Assembly (NCBI GenBank): GCA_049585795.1 | Contig: JBAVAQ010000045.1 | Coordinates: forward strand, 1 to 64,000 | Source: JABDBE01 sp049585795 | Lineage (GTDB): Bacteria > Acidobacteriota > Terriglobia > Terriglobales > Acidobacteriaceae | Reading direction: 5' to 3' | DNA: 64,000 nucleotides | Part shown: piece after piece, positions 8,134-16,711 of the stretch | Layout of the letters: the number at the start of each line of letters is the position of its first letter | Position numbering within the stretch: position 1 is the first letter of the stretch | The notes under the pieces: generated by a model | The model's database searches: none | What the model saw: only the letters and a program-made list of their open reading frames with translations | What the model was told of the DNA's origin: nothing | Program-made: the position numbers and the translations under genes

Positions 8134-8874
8134 CTATTGACGGTGGGTGGAGGCTCCGGCGGCCAGGTCACGCAACACGCCCAGAAAGCCGGCGGCGGCG
8201 CGCTCGTCGGAGAGAGCTTCGAGGTCGATGGTCGCGGCGAGATGAGGGGACTCGGGACGAAAGCGCACGCTGACCAGGTTATGTCCGCGTGAGGTCATCA
8301 GTGTATTGATGACTGGCGGAAGCTCCTGTCTCCACTGGGTGCAGGTGGTCAGGACTACGGGGCCGGGCCGCACGACCGTCCAGTTGCGCGATTTTCGAAT
8401 CACTTTGTTGTCGTTGTGCGTGAGCCAGCGATGGCGCAGCACTTCCAGGCGGATGCCGGGTGCGCAATCGAGGTCGGCTTCGAAGGTAAGCGTCTCTTTC
8501 TGTTTGTGCCAGACGCTCAACACCCATTGAATGGGCATCGGCCGTGGAAGCAATCGGATGGTTACGCGGGCATTCTCGAACCAGTGGGTGGCGAATCGCA
8601 GGTGCGCTTGCAAGCTCGAAGTTCCATGCCAGCGGGCTTCGGTCAATTGACCGCGGTGGGAGCAGGCTGCTTCCACCCAGTGCAAGGCCTTTGTCCCCCG
8701 GCGGCGGTTGTAGCTGGCCAAGCACAAAAACCACAATCCGACGAGGGCTACCGCGGCTACGGCGTCAATGAGGAACAGGCGGCCCACAAATGTCTCTGAT
8801 GCGAATGGTACGTCTTGAGGTGCAAGGAGAGCAACAGTTTCATCGACTATTTTTGAGGAAAACTTAAGCCTCAC
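8134..8874 (-). CDS. Single-span membrane protein, unknown function
   Basis: The 246-residue protein has one clear transmembrane helix (about 31-52, LFLIDAVAAVALVGLWFLCL) followed by a basic flank (NRRRGTK) and a soluble C-terminal domain of about 190 residues. That domain is rich in Trp, Arg and His, with segments such as FENARVTIRLLPRPMPIQWV and TCTQWRQELPPVINTLMTSR. It does not resemble a family I can name. It is encoded on the strand opposite to the two-component system before it and the acetyltransferase gene after it. The 167 bases between it and the response regulator gene contain a copy of the CTCTGTGTCTCTGCGG-type interspersed repeat and nothing else I recognise. Confidence 0.6.
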   Translation of the reverse strand: MRLKFSSKIVDETVALLAPQDVPFASETFVGRLFLIDAVAAVALVGLWFLCLASYNRRRGTKALHWVEAACSHRGQLTEARWHGTSSLQAHLRFATHWFENARVTIRLLPRPMPIQWVLSVWHKQKETLTFEADLDCAPGIRLEVLRHRWLTHNDNKVIRKSRNWTVVRPGPVVLTTCTQWRQELPPVINTLMTSRGHNLVSVRFRPESPHLAATIDLEALSDERAAAGFLGVLRDLAAGASTHRQ

Positions 8875-8927
8875 GGGATCAGCATGAAGATCCGGACTCT
8901 GGCAGGCTGCACGGCTACAATGGCGGA

Positions 8928-9428
8928 GTGGAATTTACATTGCGAGAGTTTCGGCGCGAGGATTTTGACCGCCTGTGGCGCATTGATCAGGAATGCTTTG
9001 CGCCCGGGATCGCATACTCGCGATTGGAGTTGGCAGCATACATCCGGCTGCGGGGAGCATTTACCGTGGTCGCCGAGTCAATTGCAGGCAGGCGCGAGAG
9101 GACGGGGACTGACGGACCTCCGCTAGCCACACACTCGCCGAACCTTTTGGGTTTCATTGTGGCGCAGGTCGCGCGACGGGGAGTTGGGCACATCCTCACC
9201 ATCGACGTGCCGTCGGCGAGCCGGCGGTTCGGGGTTGGCTCGAAATTGCTGACCACGGCTGAAGAACGTTTGCGTGCGGCCAATTGCCACAGTGTGGAAC
9301 TGGAAACGGCGGTGGATAATGCTGGTGCTCTGGCCTTCTACAAGCGGCACCGGTACAGCGTGGTCAAGACGATTCCGCGCTATTACACGAATGAAGTGGA
9401 TGCGTTTGTGCTGGAGAAAGAACTCTAG
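8928..9428 (+). CDS. GNAT-family N-acetyltransferase (RimI-like)
   Basis: The 166-residue protein has the GNAT fold. The N-terminal strand-helix (FTLREFRREDFDRLWRIDQECF) is followed by the acetyl-CoA binding region (LTIDVPSASRRFGVGSKLLTTAEERLRA) and the terminal motif (ELETAVDNAGALAFYKRHRYSVVKTIPRYY). The pattern is closest to RimI-type N-alpha-acetyltransferases of ribosomal or other proteins. A loop of about 20 residues (AGRRERTGTDGPPLATHSPN) extends the middle of the domain. The start is a GTG with no good Shine-Dalgarno sequence, so the first codon is uncertain. It is followed after 83 bases by pheA. Confidence 0.85.
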   Translation: MEFTLREFRREDFDRLWRIDQECFAPGIAYSRLELAAYIRLRGAFTVVAESIAGRRERTGTDGPPLATHSPNLLGFIVAQVARRGVGHILTIDVPSASRRFGVGSKLLTTAEERLRAANCHSVELETAVDNAGALAFYKRHRYSVVKTIPRYYTNEVDAFVLEKEL

Positions 9429-9511
9429 TGGGATTGGCTCATTTGTCCGCGAAATGCGGGCTATCGTAGGCGCCAGCGTATTATGAGTCGGCATCGCATC
9501 TGTCCCGCGAT

Positions 9512-10318
9512 ATGAAAATTGCGATTCAAGGGGAAGCGGGTTCGTTCAGCCAGGAAGCGGCCAAGCGCATGGTTCGCGGTTGCAGTATTGTGCCCTGCGC
9601 GCGGTCGCGGGAGGTTTTCGATCGGCTGGAGCGGGGTTCGGTTAACGCGGCCGTGATTCCCATCGAGAATTCGCTGGCGGGTTCCGTGGCCGAGCACTTC
9701 GATCTGTTATTGGCGCGTAAGGTTTCGATTCAGCAGGAATACCGTTTACGGATCGTGCATAACCTGATCGCCGCGCCGGGAGTGAAGATGAAGGATATCC
9801 GGCGAGTGTACTCGCATCCGGTGGCACTCGATCAATGCCGGGATTTCTTTCGGGAGCATCCGAAGATCGAAGCGACGCCTTTCTATGACACGGCGGGCAG
9901 TGTGAAATACGTGGTGGAAAACAAGTTGAAGGATGCGGCCGGGATCGCGGGGCGCCAAGCCGCCGCGGTTTACAAAGGCCGAATATTGGCTCCCGGCATC
10001 GAGGATGACAAGAAGAACTTCACCCGATTCTTTCTCATCCGCAAAGGCTACCGCATTGTGCCCGGGGCGAACAAAACTTCGATTGCGTTCCGAGTGAAGA
10101 ATGTGCCGGGTGCCCTGTTCAAAGCTTTGAGCGTGTTTGCCTTGCGAGACATCAGCCTGAGCAAGATCGAATCTCGGCCCATGCGTGGGCGACCATGGGA
10201 ATACATCTTTTACGCCGACTTGCTCTGTGGCGACGATCAAGTGGCGCGCAACGCGCTACGGCATCTGGCAGAAAGCGCGAGTCCGGTGAAGGTGCTGGGA
10301 GTGTACCTTTCGGCATAG
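9512..10318 (+). CDS. pheA: Prephenate dehydratase
   Basis: The 268-residue monofunctional enzyme converts prephenate to phenylpyruvate, the committed step to phenylalanine. The catalytic domain begins IAIQGEAGSFSQEAA and includes VIPIENSLAGSV and the TRFFLI motif near residue 171. The C-terminal ACT domain (about 190-265) carries the phenylalanine-binding ESRP segment (SKIESRPMRGRPWEYIFYAD) and should give feedback inhibition. There is no chorismate mutase domain fused, unlike the enterobacterial P-protein. No attenuator or leader peptide is apparent, and no other aromatic amino-acid gene is adjacent. Confidence 0.95.
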   Translation: MKIAIQGEAGSFSQEAAKRMVRGCSIVPCARSREVFDRLERGSVNAAVIPIENSLAGSVAEHFDLLLARKVSIQQEYRLRIVHNLIAAPGVKMKDIRRVYSHPVALDQCRDFFREHPKIEATPFYDTAGSVKYVVENKLKDAAGIAGRQAAAVYKGRILAPGIEDDKKNFTRFFLIRKGYRIVPGANKTSIAFRVKNVPGALFKALSVFALRDISLSKIESRPMRGRPWEYIFYADLLCGDDQVARNALRHLAESASPVKVLGVYLSA

Positions 10319-10457
10319 CTGGATCCGGCACCGCACGTCCGCAGCAACTCACTAAGGGGTCACGCGCAGTGGTGATCTCCGGCACAGTCGGTGTGGGGCT
10401 TCCCGTTCTATCCTGATAACGAAGTCGTAGTGGGATGTCTAATTAAACGGAGGATTT

Positions 10458-10832
10458 ATGCGCTTCTTAAGAGTTGCGGCAGTGGTAGCGGTCTGTGTTC
10501 TAGCGCTGAACCTGTTTGCCAGCGCCAGTGAGAATAAATTCGGAGTTGCGGACAGCAGCAAAATTACTTTTGATCAGCCGATACGGGTAGGGAATACATT
10601 GCTGTCGAGCGGAGATTATCAGGTGTTGCATACCATGGATGGCGATCACCATGTCATGGTCTTCAAGAAACTGAATAGCAAGGGAACCGCGGAAGTTCGA
10701 GTGCAATGCCACCTGGTCCCGCTGCAGGAAAAGGCCAAGCGGACGGAGACGACCTATGTGTTGAATGCCGCCAACCAGCGGGTGTTGCATGCTCTAACTT
10801 TTAAAGGTGATTCGGCGCAGCACGTATTTTGA
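10458..10832 (+). CDS. Small secreted protein, unknown function
   Basis: The 124-residue protein has a strong signal peptide (LRVAAVVAVCVLALNLFASAS) and GGAGG upstream of its ATG. The mature part (about 100 residues) is predicted beta-rich: SKITFDQPIRVGNTLLSSGD, YQVLHTMDGDHHVMVFKKL, GTAEVRVQCHLVPLQ. The alternation and 'TLLSSGDYQV' resemble small periplasmic beta-sandwich proteins frequent in Acidobacteriota, where the segment often reads as 'LPAGTYKV'. A function cannot be assigned. It lies 276 bases upstream of lon but is separated from it by its own regulatory region. Confidence 0.7.
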   Translation: MRFLRVAAVVAVCVLALNLFASASENKFGVADSSKITFDQPIRVGNTLLSSGDYQVLHTMDGDHHVMVFKKLNSKGTAEVRVQCHLVPLQEKAKRTETTYVLNAANQRVLHALTFKGDSAQHVF

Positions 10833-10932
10833 GAATTCCTTCAAGAAGAATGGAATGGTCCGGGCCGGGAGAGCAGGCAGCGACGGTTCTCCCGACACGG
10901 AGACAGGGCTCAGTATTTTCCGCTTGATTCTG

Positions 10933-10951
10933 CCTCCGATTCATACGGAGG
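10933..10951. repeat. Short inverted repeat in lon upstream region
   Basis: CCTCCG (10933-10938), a seven-base loop and CGGAGG (10946-10951) form a small hairpin in the 276-base gap before lon. No T-tract follows. It may be chance, since the stem is only six pairs. Nothing else in 10833-11079 is recognisable. Confidence 0.3.
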
Positions 10952-11079
10952 ATTCCGTGCAAAAGTCCTGTGTACCTTTGGTTTAGTGCAAAGCGAGCCG
11001 GGAAGGGTTAGAATTCATCAGCCCAAGAAATCATTTCCGGAAGGCGGTTTGCATCCTCCGGCGTTCTTATCTCATCAAA

Positions 11080-11100
11080 CTTGAGCATATCATACTCAAG
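11080..11100. promoter_or_regulatory. HAIR-type (HspR) operator in front of lon
   Basis: CTTGAGC (11080-11086), seven bases (ATATCAT), then ACTCAAG (11094-11100) matches the HAIR consensus CTTGAGT-N7-ACTCAAG at 13 of 14 arm positions. HAIR is the binding site of HspR, a MerR-type heat-shock repressor that controls dnaK, clpB and lon in several phyla. The right arm overlaps the AAGGTG ribosome binding site (11098-11103), and the start codon is at 11109. A bound repressor would therefore sit over the translation start region. No hspR gene lies in this window. Confidence 0.65.
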
Positions 11101-11108
11101 GTGAAATC

Positions 11109-13577
11109 ATGGCACAGCCGTCGCGCTCCGAGCGCACTACAAAAGAAGTGAAAGAAACGAAGGAAGTGAAAGAAAACACAAGGAATGGCGAGCCGGAGGA
11201 CCGGGCGCTGCCGGTTCTGCCGGTGCGGGATACGGTCTTGTTTCCCCATGCCGTGCTTCCGCTTACGGTGGGTAGGGAGAGCTCCGTCCAGTTGATCAAT
11301 TCGCTGGGTGAAGACAAGACCATCGTGGTGGTTGCGCAGCGGGAAGCTCGCGTGGACACGCCACAGCCCACGGACCTTTATACGGTCGGAACCCTGGCTG
11401 TGGTCCACAAGGTAGTCAAGATGCCCAACCAGAGCCTGTTTGTATTTGCCGAGGGCCTGGAGCGGGTGCGGTTGGTGGAGTTTGCCCAGCTCGCTCCCTT
11501 CATGCGAGCACGAGTGGACTCGGTGCCGGAAGCCATTCCGCCGAAGAGTTCTGAAGTTGAGGCTCTGCAGCGCAATGTCCTGACTTTGTTTCAGCAGATT
11601 GTCGCAGGTTCGCCGACGTTGTCGGATGAGCTCTCCACCGTGGCAATGAACATTGAGGAGCCCGGTCGCCTGGTGGATTTCATTGCGTCCTCGCTGCCCT
11701 CGCTTTCCACGGCCGATAAGCAGGACACACTCGAGACCACCGATGTTCGGGTGAGGCTGGAGAAGATCAATCAACATTTGGCGAAAGAGTTGGAAGTCCA
11801 GCAACTGCGCAACAAGATTCAGTCGGAAGTGCAGGATCGCGTGCAACAGACGCAACGCGAATATTACTTGCGCGAGCAGATGAAGGCCATTCAGAAAGAA
11901 CTGGGTGAGCAGGACGAAGGCGCTCGCGATACGGAAGAACTGCGGCAGAAGATCGAATCCGCTGGCATGCCCGATGAGGTGAAGAAAGAGGCGCTGAAAG
12001 AATTGGGGCGACTCTCACGCATGTCACCGATGGCTGCTGATTATTCGGTCACGCGCAATTACATCGAATGGTTGGCCGTGCTGCCTTGGGCGAAAACTTC
12101 CGGCGGCGATGTGGACATCATCAAAGCCAAGGAAGTGCTCGACGCGGATCACTACGATCTAAAAAAAGTCAAGGATCGCATTCTCGATTATCTTTCCGTG
12201 CGTCGTTTGAAGCCCGGGATGAAAGGGCCGATTCTTTGTTTCGTCGGACCTCCGGGCGTGGGGAAAACTTCGCTGGGAAAATCCATCGCGCGAGCGATGG
12301 GACGGAAATTCGTGCGGGTTTCGCTGGGCGGCGTGCACGACGAAGCGGAGATACGCGGTCACCGGCGCACCTACATCGGAGCTTTGCCAGGGCAAATCAT
12401 CCAGGGCATTCGCCGAGCCGAAACCAAGGATCCGGTTTTCATGCTGGACGAGATCGACAAAGTAGGCCGCGATTTTCGCGGCGATCCTGGTTCAGCGCTG
12501 TTAGAAGCGCTCGATCCGGAGCAGAATGCCACGTTCCGTGACAACTATCTCGACGTGCCGTTCGATCTGTCGAAAGTGCTCTTTATTACTACGGCGAACA
12601 TGCTCGATCCGATTGCGGAGCCATTGCGGGATCGCATGGAGATTATCGAACTCCAGGGCTACACCGAGGAAGAGAAAATACACATTGCGTTTCAGTACCT
12701 GATTCCGCGGCAGATCGAAGAGAACGGAATCACGCCGGAGCAGATCGAATTTCCGGAAGAAGCGGTCAGCAACCTCATTCGCCATTACACGCGCGAAGCG
12801 GGCGTGCGCAATCTGGAGCGGAACATCGGAACCATCTGCCGCAAGCAGGCGCGGCGTCTGGCGGAAGGCAAGAGCGAAAAGCTGGTAGTGACTCCGGAGA
12901 TCGTTCAGGAATTTCTGGGCGGCATCAAGATTCGCAGCGAAGGGGAAATCGCGGAGCGTACCAAGCGCGCCGGTGTCGTAGTGGGTCTCGCGTGGACTCC
13001 TTCTGGCGGAGACATTCTGTTCGTCGAGGCCAGCTCGATGAAAGGCAAGGGCAACCTCAGCATTACCGGCCAAATTCAGGACGTGATGCGGGAGTCAATG
13101 CAAGCGGGCCTGAGTTGGGTGCGCTCCAATGCGGTGTTGCTCGGCATTCAGGAAGACTTTTTCGAGAAGCACGATATTCACATTCACGTTCCGGCGGGCG
13201 CGATCCCGAAAGATGGGCCGTCGGCGGGTGTGACCATCGTGACGGCTCTGGTCTCGTTGCTTACGAATCGTCCAGTACGTCCGTTGTTGGCGATGACTGG
13301 AGAAATCACTCTGAGCGGCAATGTGCTTCCGATTGGGGGCGTGAAGGAAAAGGTTCTTGCCGCCAAAAGAGCGGGAGTCCATGACATCATCATGCCTGCG
13401 GAGAATAGAACCAACGTGGAAGAAGACCTGACCCCGGAACAACTTGAGAATGTTGCGATTCACTACGTCAAACTCATCAGCGAGGTTCTGGAGTTGGCGC
13501 TTCCGTCCACGGCGCGGGAAGAAAAGCTGGATGCGGAAGAGCGCGAGAAAGTGCTGAGCGAGCAACCCGTCGGGTAA
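11109..13577 (+). CDS. lon: ATP-dependent protease Lon
   Basis: The 822-residue LonA has all three parts. The N-terminal substrate-binding domain (LPVLPVRDTVLFPHAVLPL onward) contains a long coiled-coil region. The AAA+ module follows, with Walker A GPPGVGKT (near 380) and Walker B VFMLDEIDKVG. The C-terminal serine protease domain has the catalytic dyad S705 (PKDGPSAG) and K748 (GGVKEK). It degrades misfolded and regulatory proteins as a hexamer in the cytoplasm. A charged, low-complexity stretch precedes the domain (KEVKETKEVKE, residues 15-25). A HAIR-type inverted repeat overlaps the ribosome binding site, suggesting HspR control, and a strong terminator follows at 13603. Confidence 0.97.
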   Translation: MAQPSRSERTTKEVKETKEVKENTRNGEPEDRALPVLPVRDTVLFPHAVLPLTVGRESSVQLINSLGEDKTIVVVAQREARVDTPQPTDLYTVGTLAVVHKVVKMPNQSLFVFAEGLERVRLVEFAQLAPFMRARVDSVPEAIPPKSSEVEALQRNVLTLFQQIVAGSPTLSDELSTVAMNIEEPGRLVDFIASSLPSLSTADKQDTLETTDVRVRLEKINQHLAKELEVQQLRNKIQSEVQDRVQQTQREYYLREQMKAIQKELGEQDEGARDTEELRQKIESAGMPDEVKKEALKELGRLSRMSPMAADYSVTRNYIEWLAVLPWAKTSGGDVDIIKAKEVLDADHYDLKKVKDRILDYLSVRRLKPGMKGPILCFVGPPGVGKTSLGKSIARAMGRKFVRVSLGGVHDEAEIRGHRRTYIGALPGQIIQGIRRAETKDPVFMLDEIDKVGRDFRGDPGSALLEALDPEQNATFRDNYLDVPFDLSKVLFITTANMLDPIAEPLRDRMEIIELQGYTEEEKIHIAFQYLIPRQIEENGITPEQIEFPEEAVSNLIRHYTREAGVRNLERNIGTICRKQARRLAEGKSEKLVVTPEIVQEFLGGIKIRSEGEIAERTKRAGVVVGLAWTPSGGDILFVEASSMKGKGNLSITGQIQDVMRESMQAGLSWVRSNAVLLGIQEDFFEKHDIHIHVPAGAIPKDGPSAGVTIVTALVSLLTNRPVRPLLAMTGEITLSGNVLPIGGVKEKVLAAKRAGVHDIIMPAENRTNVEEDLTPEQLENVAIHYVKLISEVLELALPSTAREEKLDAEEREKVLSEQPVG

Positions 13578-13602
13578 CGAAACATAAAAGTTGACAAATG
13601 GG

Positions 13603-13639
13603 ATGCCAGCTTTCAAAAGCGAAAGCTGGCATGTTTTTT
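13603..13639 (+). terminator. Rho-independent terminator of lon
   Basis: A perfect 12-bp stem, ATGCCAGCTTTC (13603-13614) with GAAAGCTGGCAT (13621-13632), surrounds a six-base loop and is followed by GTTTTTT. It lies 26 bases after the lon stop codon. Confidence 0.9.
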
Positions 13640-13762
13640 GCAGTAGGTTACTTCCGTGCAGGATTTGCGGTATAGAACTTATGGCGCGGGCTGGGGTTCA
13701 TAGAGAATGAAGGAAGTGCCGATAGAGGCCGTAAGAAGGGCATAAATTAGGGGCATAAATTC

Positions 13763-15691
13763 ATGAAGACGCAAAAGGTCTTGGCAATTGGCGTTGTCCT
13801 GGCGGGAATTTTGCTGATGTTGCAGGCGCCGCAAAGAGTGGTCGGGCAGGAACCGCCCCCGCAGGATCAGGGGCAGTCGCCGGAGCCGCAGGGGCCGGCG
13901 CAAGATCCTCCGGGCCGCGTGGCCCGGCTCAGCTATTCGGTGGGGTCCGTTTCCTTTCAGCCCGGCGGCCAAGGCGACTGGGTGCAAGCGGTCGCCAATC
14001 GTCCGCTGACCACAGGCGATAACTTGTGGGCTGACAAGGATTCGAGAGCCGAGCTGCAGATCGGTTCCACGTCGATCCGAATGGATTCGGAAACCAGCGT
14101 GACATTTCTAAACATCGATGACCACACCACCCAACTGAAGCTGTCGCAGGGCTCCGTTATCGTGCGGGTGCGTCACCTCGATGACGACGATCATTTTGAA
14201 ATCGACACGCCGAATCTGGCGTTCCAGGTTCAGCGCACCGGCGAATATCGCGTGGATGTAAGTGCCGATGGAAATGAAACCGATGCCACCGTCTGGCGGG
14301 GCCGAGGCGAAGCCACAGGCGGGGGGAACTCTTACGACGTGGTTGCCGGTCAACGAAGCCGCTTCACCGGTAGCGATCAACTGGATCACGAAATCGATCA
14401 GGTGCCTGCCAACGATGACTTCGACAGCTTCGCATTCGACCGCGACCAGGGCGAAGATCGCGCCGAATCGTCCAATTATGTTTCGCCCGATATGACTGGC
14501 GCATCCGACCTCGACGAGTATGGCCACTGGAGTTATGCGGCGGACTACGGTCCGGTATGGACGCCGGTCGGGGTCGCTCCCGGATGGGCCCCGTATCGCT
14601 ACGGCCACTGGGTTTGGGTCGCGCCCTGGGGCTGGACTTGGGTTGAAGACGAACCTTGGGGTTTCGCTCCGTTCCACTACGGACGCTGGGCATTCGTGGG
14701 AGCTTCCTGGTGTTGGGTGCCGGGTCCGGTTTACGCCCGCCCGGTATACGCGCCCGCGCTGGTCGCATTTGTGGGCGGAGGCGGTTTTGGCTTCGGAGTC
14801 GGCATCGGCGCCGGCGTAGCGTGGTTCCCGCTGGCTCCACGAGAAGTTTTCGTGCCCTGGTATCGGACCAGCCCGACCTACGTGAACAATGTAAACATCA
14901 CCAATACGCGGGTCAACGTAACCCAGGTGACCAACGTCTACAACACCACCATCATCAACAACAGGACAACCAACGTCACCCGAATTACCTACGCCAATCA
15001 ACATGTGACCAACGCCGTGACTGCGGTTTCGCATGACACGTTCATAAACGCGCGCCCGGTCCAGGCCAACCTGGCAAGAGTCGATGAGAAGGAGCTCGCG
15101 AATGCTCCGGTCTCTCACAGCATCGCGGCGCAGCCGAGCCGGCAGAGTGTTGTGGGAGCCGGGCGACCCGTGAACGTGAAACCGCCGGCCACGGTGATGA
15201 ACCGTCAGGTAATCGCAGTCCGGCAGCCGCCCGCGCCGCGCTCGTCTTTGGGACAACGTGAAGCTGTAGCGTCAAACGTACGCACCGAGACTCCGGGACG
15301 GCCGCAAAGCGCTGCGCAAACCCCGGGACGGCCTGCGGTACAAACCAATGAAGCTCCGCGGCCACAAGAGTCGGCCGGGAATCGTCCAGAGAGTTCGCCG
15401 AATGCTCCGCGCACGGCCGCAAACCCGATTCAGGAAGCCTCGCGTCAACCGGAACCGCCGCGTCCAGCAGCATCTTCGGTGCCACGCCCACCCGCGGGGG
15501 AGAGCGGACATCCTTTGGTGAGACAAGCTCCGCCCGTGCGGGAGAACCCGCAGCACCAGCAGAATGAACAGACCAAATTCAACGCCTGGCAGCAGCAGCG
15601 TCAGACTTCGGCGCCTCGGCCGTCGGCACCTCGACCGGCTCCGCCGCGAGCGGCCCAACCTTCTGGGCACGAAGAGAGATCGCACCGATAA
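13763..15691 (+). CDS. FecR-domain protein with DUF6600-like and disordered tail
   Basis: The 642-residue secreted protein starts with a signal peptide (VLAIGVVLAGILLMLQAPQ). A FecR-type beta-strand domain follows (about 50-190, with TGDNLWADKDSRAELQIGS and GEYRVDVSADGNETDATVW). Next comes a Trp/Tyr/Gly/Pro-rich block of the DUF6600 kind (YGHWSYAADYGPVWTPVGV, YRYGHWVWVAPWGWTWVE). An Asn/Thr/Val-rich segment (about 370-420) precedes a long Pro/Arg/Gln/Ala-rich tail likely to be disordered. Unlike true FecR, it has no cytoplasmic domain and no paired sigma gene, so a signalling role is doubtful; envelope association is more likely. The start has AGGGG nine bases upstream and sits within a repeated GGGCATAAATT motif (13738 and 13751). 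Confidence 0.8.
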   Translation: MKTQKVLAIGVVLAGILLMLQAPQRVVGQEPPPQDQGQSPEPQGPAQDPPGRVARLSYSVGSVSFQPGGQGDWVQAVANRPLTTGDNLWADKDSRAELQIGSTSIRMDSETSVTFLNIDDHTTQLKLSQGSVIVRVRHLDDDDHFEIDTPNLAFQVQRTGEYRVDVSADGNETDATVWRGRGEATGGGNSYDVVAGQRSRFTGSDQLDHEIDQVPANDDFDSFAFDRDQGEDRAESSNYVSPDMTGASDLDEYGHWSYAADYGPVWTPVGVAPGWAPYRYGHWVWVAPWGWTWVEDEPWGFAPFHYGRWAFVGASWCWVPGPVYARPVYAPALVAFVGGGGFGFGVGIGAGVAWFPLAPREVFVPWYRTSPTYVNNVNITNTRVNVTQVTNVYNTTIINNRTTNVTRITYANQHVTNAVTAVSHDTFINARPVQANLARVDEKELANAPVSHSIAAQPSRQSVVGAGRPVNVKPPATVMNRQVIAVRQPPAPRSSLGQREAVASNVRTETPGRPQSAAQTPGRPAVQTNEAPRPQESAGNRPESSPNAPRTAANPIQEASRQPEPPRPAASSVPRPPAGESGHPLVRQAPPVRENPQHQQNEQTKFNAWQQQRQTSAPRPSAPRPAPPRAAQPSGHEERSHR

Positions 15692-15717
15692 GGTGCTGAT
15701 TTCTTTCAATGAAAAAG

Positions 15718-15749
15718 GCCAGTTCTCGAAAAAGGGAACTGGCATTTTT
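15718..15749 (+). terminator. Rho-independent terminator after FecR/DUF6600 gene
   Basis: GCCAGTTC (15718-15725) pairs with GAACTGGC (15736-15743) around a ten-base loop and is followed by ATTTTT. It sits 26 bases after the stop codon and clearly upstream of the next gene. Confidence 0.85.
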
Positions 15750-15827
15750 CTGCCTGAAACCAGCCAGTGACGCAGCGGCCGCGTTACACTACTGGCAACT
15801 GCCTGAGGGTTCGGGCGGCTGGATCTC

Positions 15828-16577
15828 ATGCAGGTTCGCGTCTTATTTTTCGGTATGCTGAAGGACCTGGCGGGGCGCGGGAGCGATCTCCTCAACCTGC
15901 CGGAACAGGCTACCTTGAGCGACGTCTTCATGCATTACGAAGAAATCAATCCCCGGCTGGGCGAAGTTGCGGCTTCGATTGCGATCTCGATAAACCAGGA
16001 ATTTGCCGGGTCGGATTCGCGCCTGAAGGAGGGCGATGAGGTTGCGTTCTTGCCGCCGGTGAGCGGGGGATCGACCGGTCCGCTGACCGACAGCCCGGCG
16101 CGAGGCCGTTACTCTTGGATCGTGCGCGCGAAAATCGACACCCAGGCAGTGCTCGACAAACTAAAACAGCCGGCGGATGGCGCTGCCGTCGTGTTTGAGG
16201 GCATCGTTCGTGACAACACAAGAGGCCGGCGCACGGTTTATCTGGATTACGAAGCGTACGAGCAGATGGCTCTCAAGCGCATGGACGTTCTGGCCGAGGA
16301 GGCGCTGCAACAATTTTCCATCCGCGATGTCGCCATTGTGCACCGCCTAGGCCGGCTGGAGATTGGCGAAACCAGCGTCTTGATCGTGGTAGCCTCGGCC
16401 CACCGGGCAGCCGCCTTCGACGCCTGCCGCTGGCTCATCGACACTCTCAAGCGCACCGTGCCCATCTGGAAAAAGGAACATTTTGAGGATGGCGCGGTTT
16501 GGGCCGATGGCGAGCCCTTCCCATCCGGGATTCCCACCGCCGAAGGCAGCCATTCGGGAAGGCCTGCATCTAAGTGA
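15828..16577 (+). CDS. MoaD-MoaE fusion, molybdopterin synthase
   Basis: The 249-residue protein joins both subunits of molybdopterin synthase. Residues 1-81 are the MoaD ubiquitin-like small subunit, ending in FLPPVSGG (GG at 80-81). After a short linker (STGPLTDSPARGRYS), residues 96-249 are MoaE, with FEGIVRDNTRGR, the histidine-containing HRLGRLEIGE and the catalytic lysine region PIWKKEHFEDGAVW. The complex transfers two sulfurs to cyclic pyranopterin monophosphate in molybdenum cofactor synthesis. In separate MoaD the GG is C-terminal and becomes a thiocarboxylate; here it is internal, so cleavage after GG should be needed, as known for mycobacterial MoaX. No other moa gene is adjacent. 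Its stop overlaps a GTG of the next frame. Confidence 0.9.
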   Translation: MQVRVLFFGMLKDLAGRGSDLLNLPEQATLSDVFMHYEEINPRLGEVAASIAISINQEFAGSDSRLKEGDEVAFLPPVSGGSTGPLTDSPARGRYSWIVRAKIDTQAVLDKLKQPADGAAVVFEGIVRDNTRGRRTVYLDYEAYEQMALKRMDVLAEEALQQFSIRDVAIVHRLGRLEIGETSVLIVVASAHRAAAFDACRWLIDTLKRTVPIWKKEHFEDGAVWADGEPFPSGIPTAEGSHSGRPASK

Positions 16578-16711
16578 GCAGATTGTCTCCTCGTGGCCGC
16601 GTCGGAAATTCTTGGCAAATTTTGCGGTTAGAACCTTTCTCTCCGAGGGAATTCATCCGCAAAGTTCGCGGCGATGAGTCTGAGGCTGCCCGGAAAAGTT
16701 TCTCTCTCAGA

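Noticed and set aside
14108..15256. 382-codon open frame antisense to the FecR/DUF6600 gene
   Set aside because: The translation is Arg/Pro-rich with no recognisable motif, and the sense gene has a signal peptide and clear domains.
15750..15827. Molybdenum-cofactor riboswitch before the MoaD-MoaE fusion
   Set aside because: The gap is only 78 bases after a terminator and shows none of the conserved helices of that riboswitch.
16574..16711. N-terminal extension of the VWA protein from a GTG overlapping the moaDE stop
   Set aside because: It would put 46 charged residues in front of an obvious signal peptide. The overlap may be chance.
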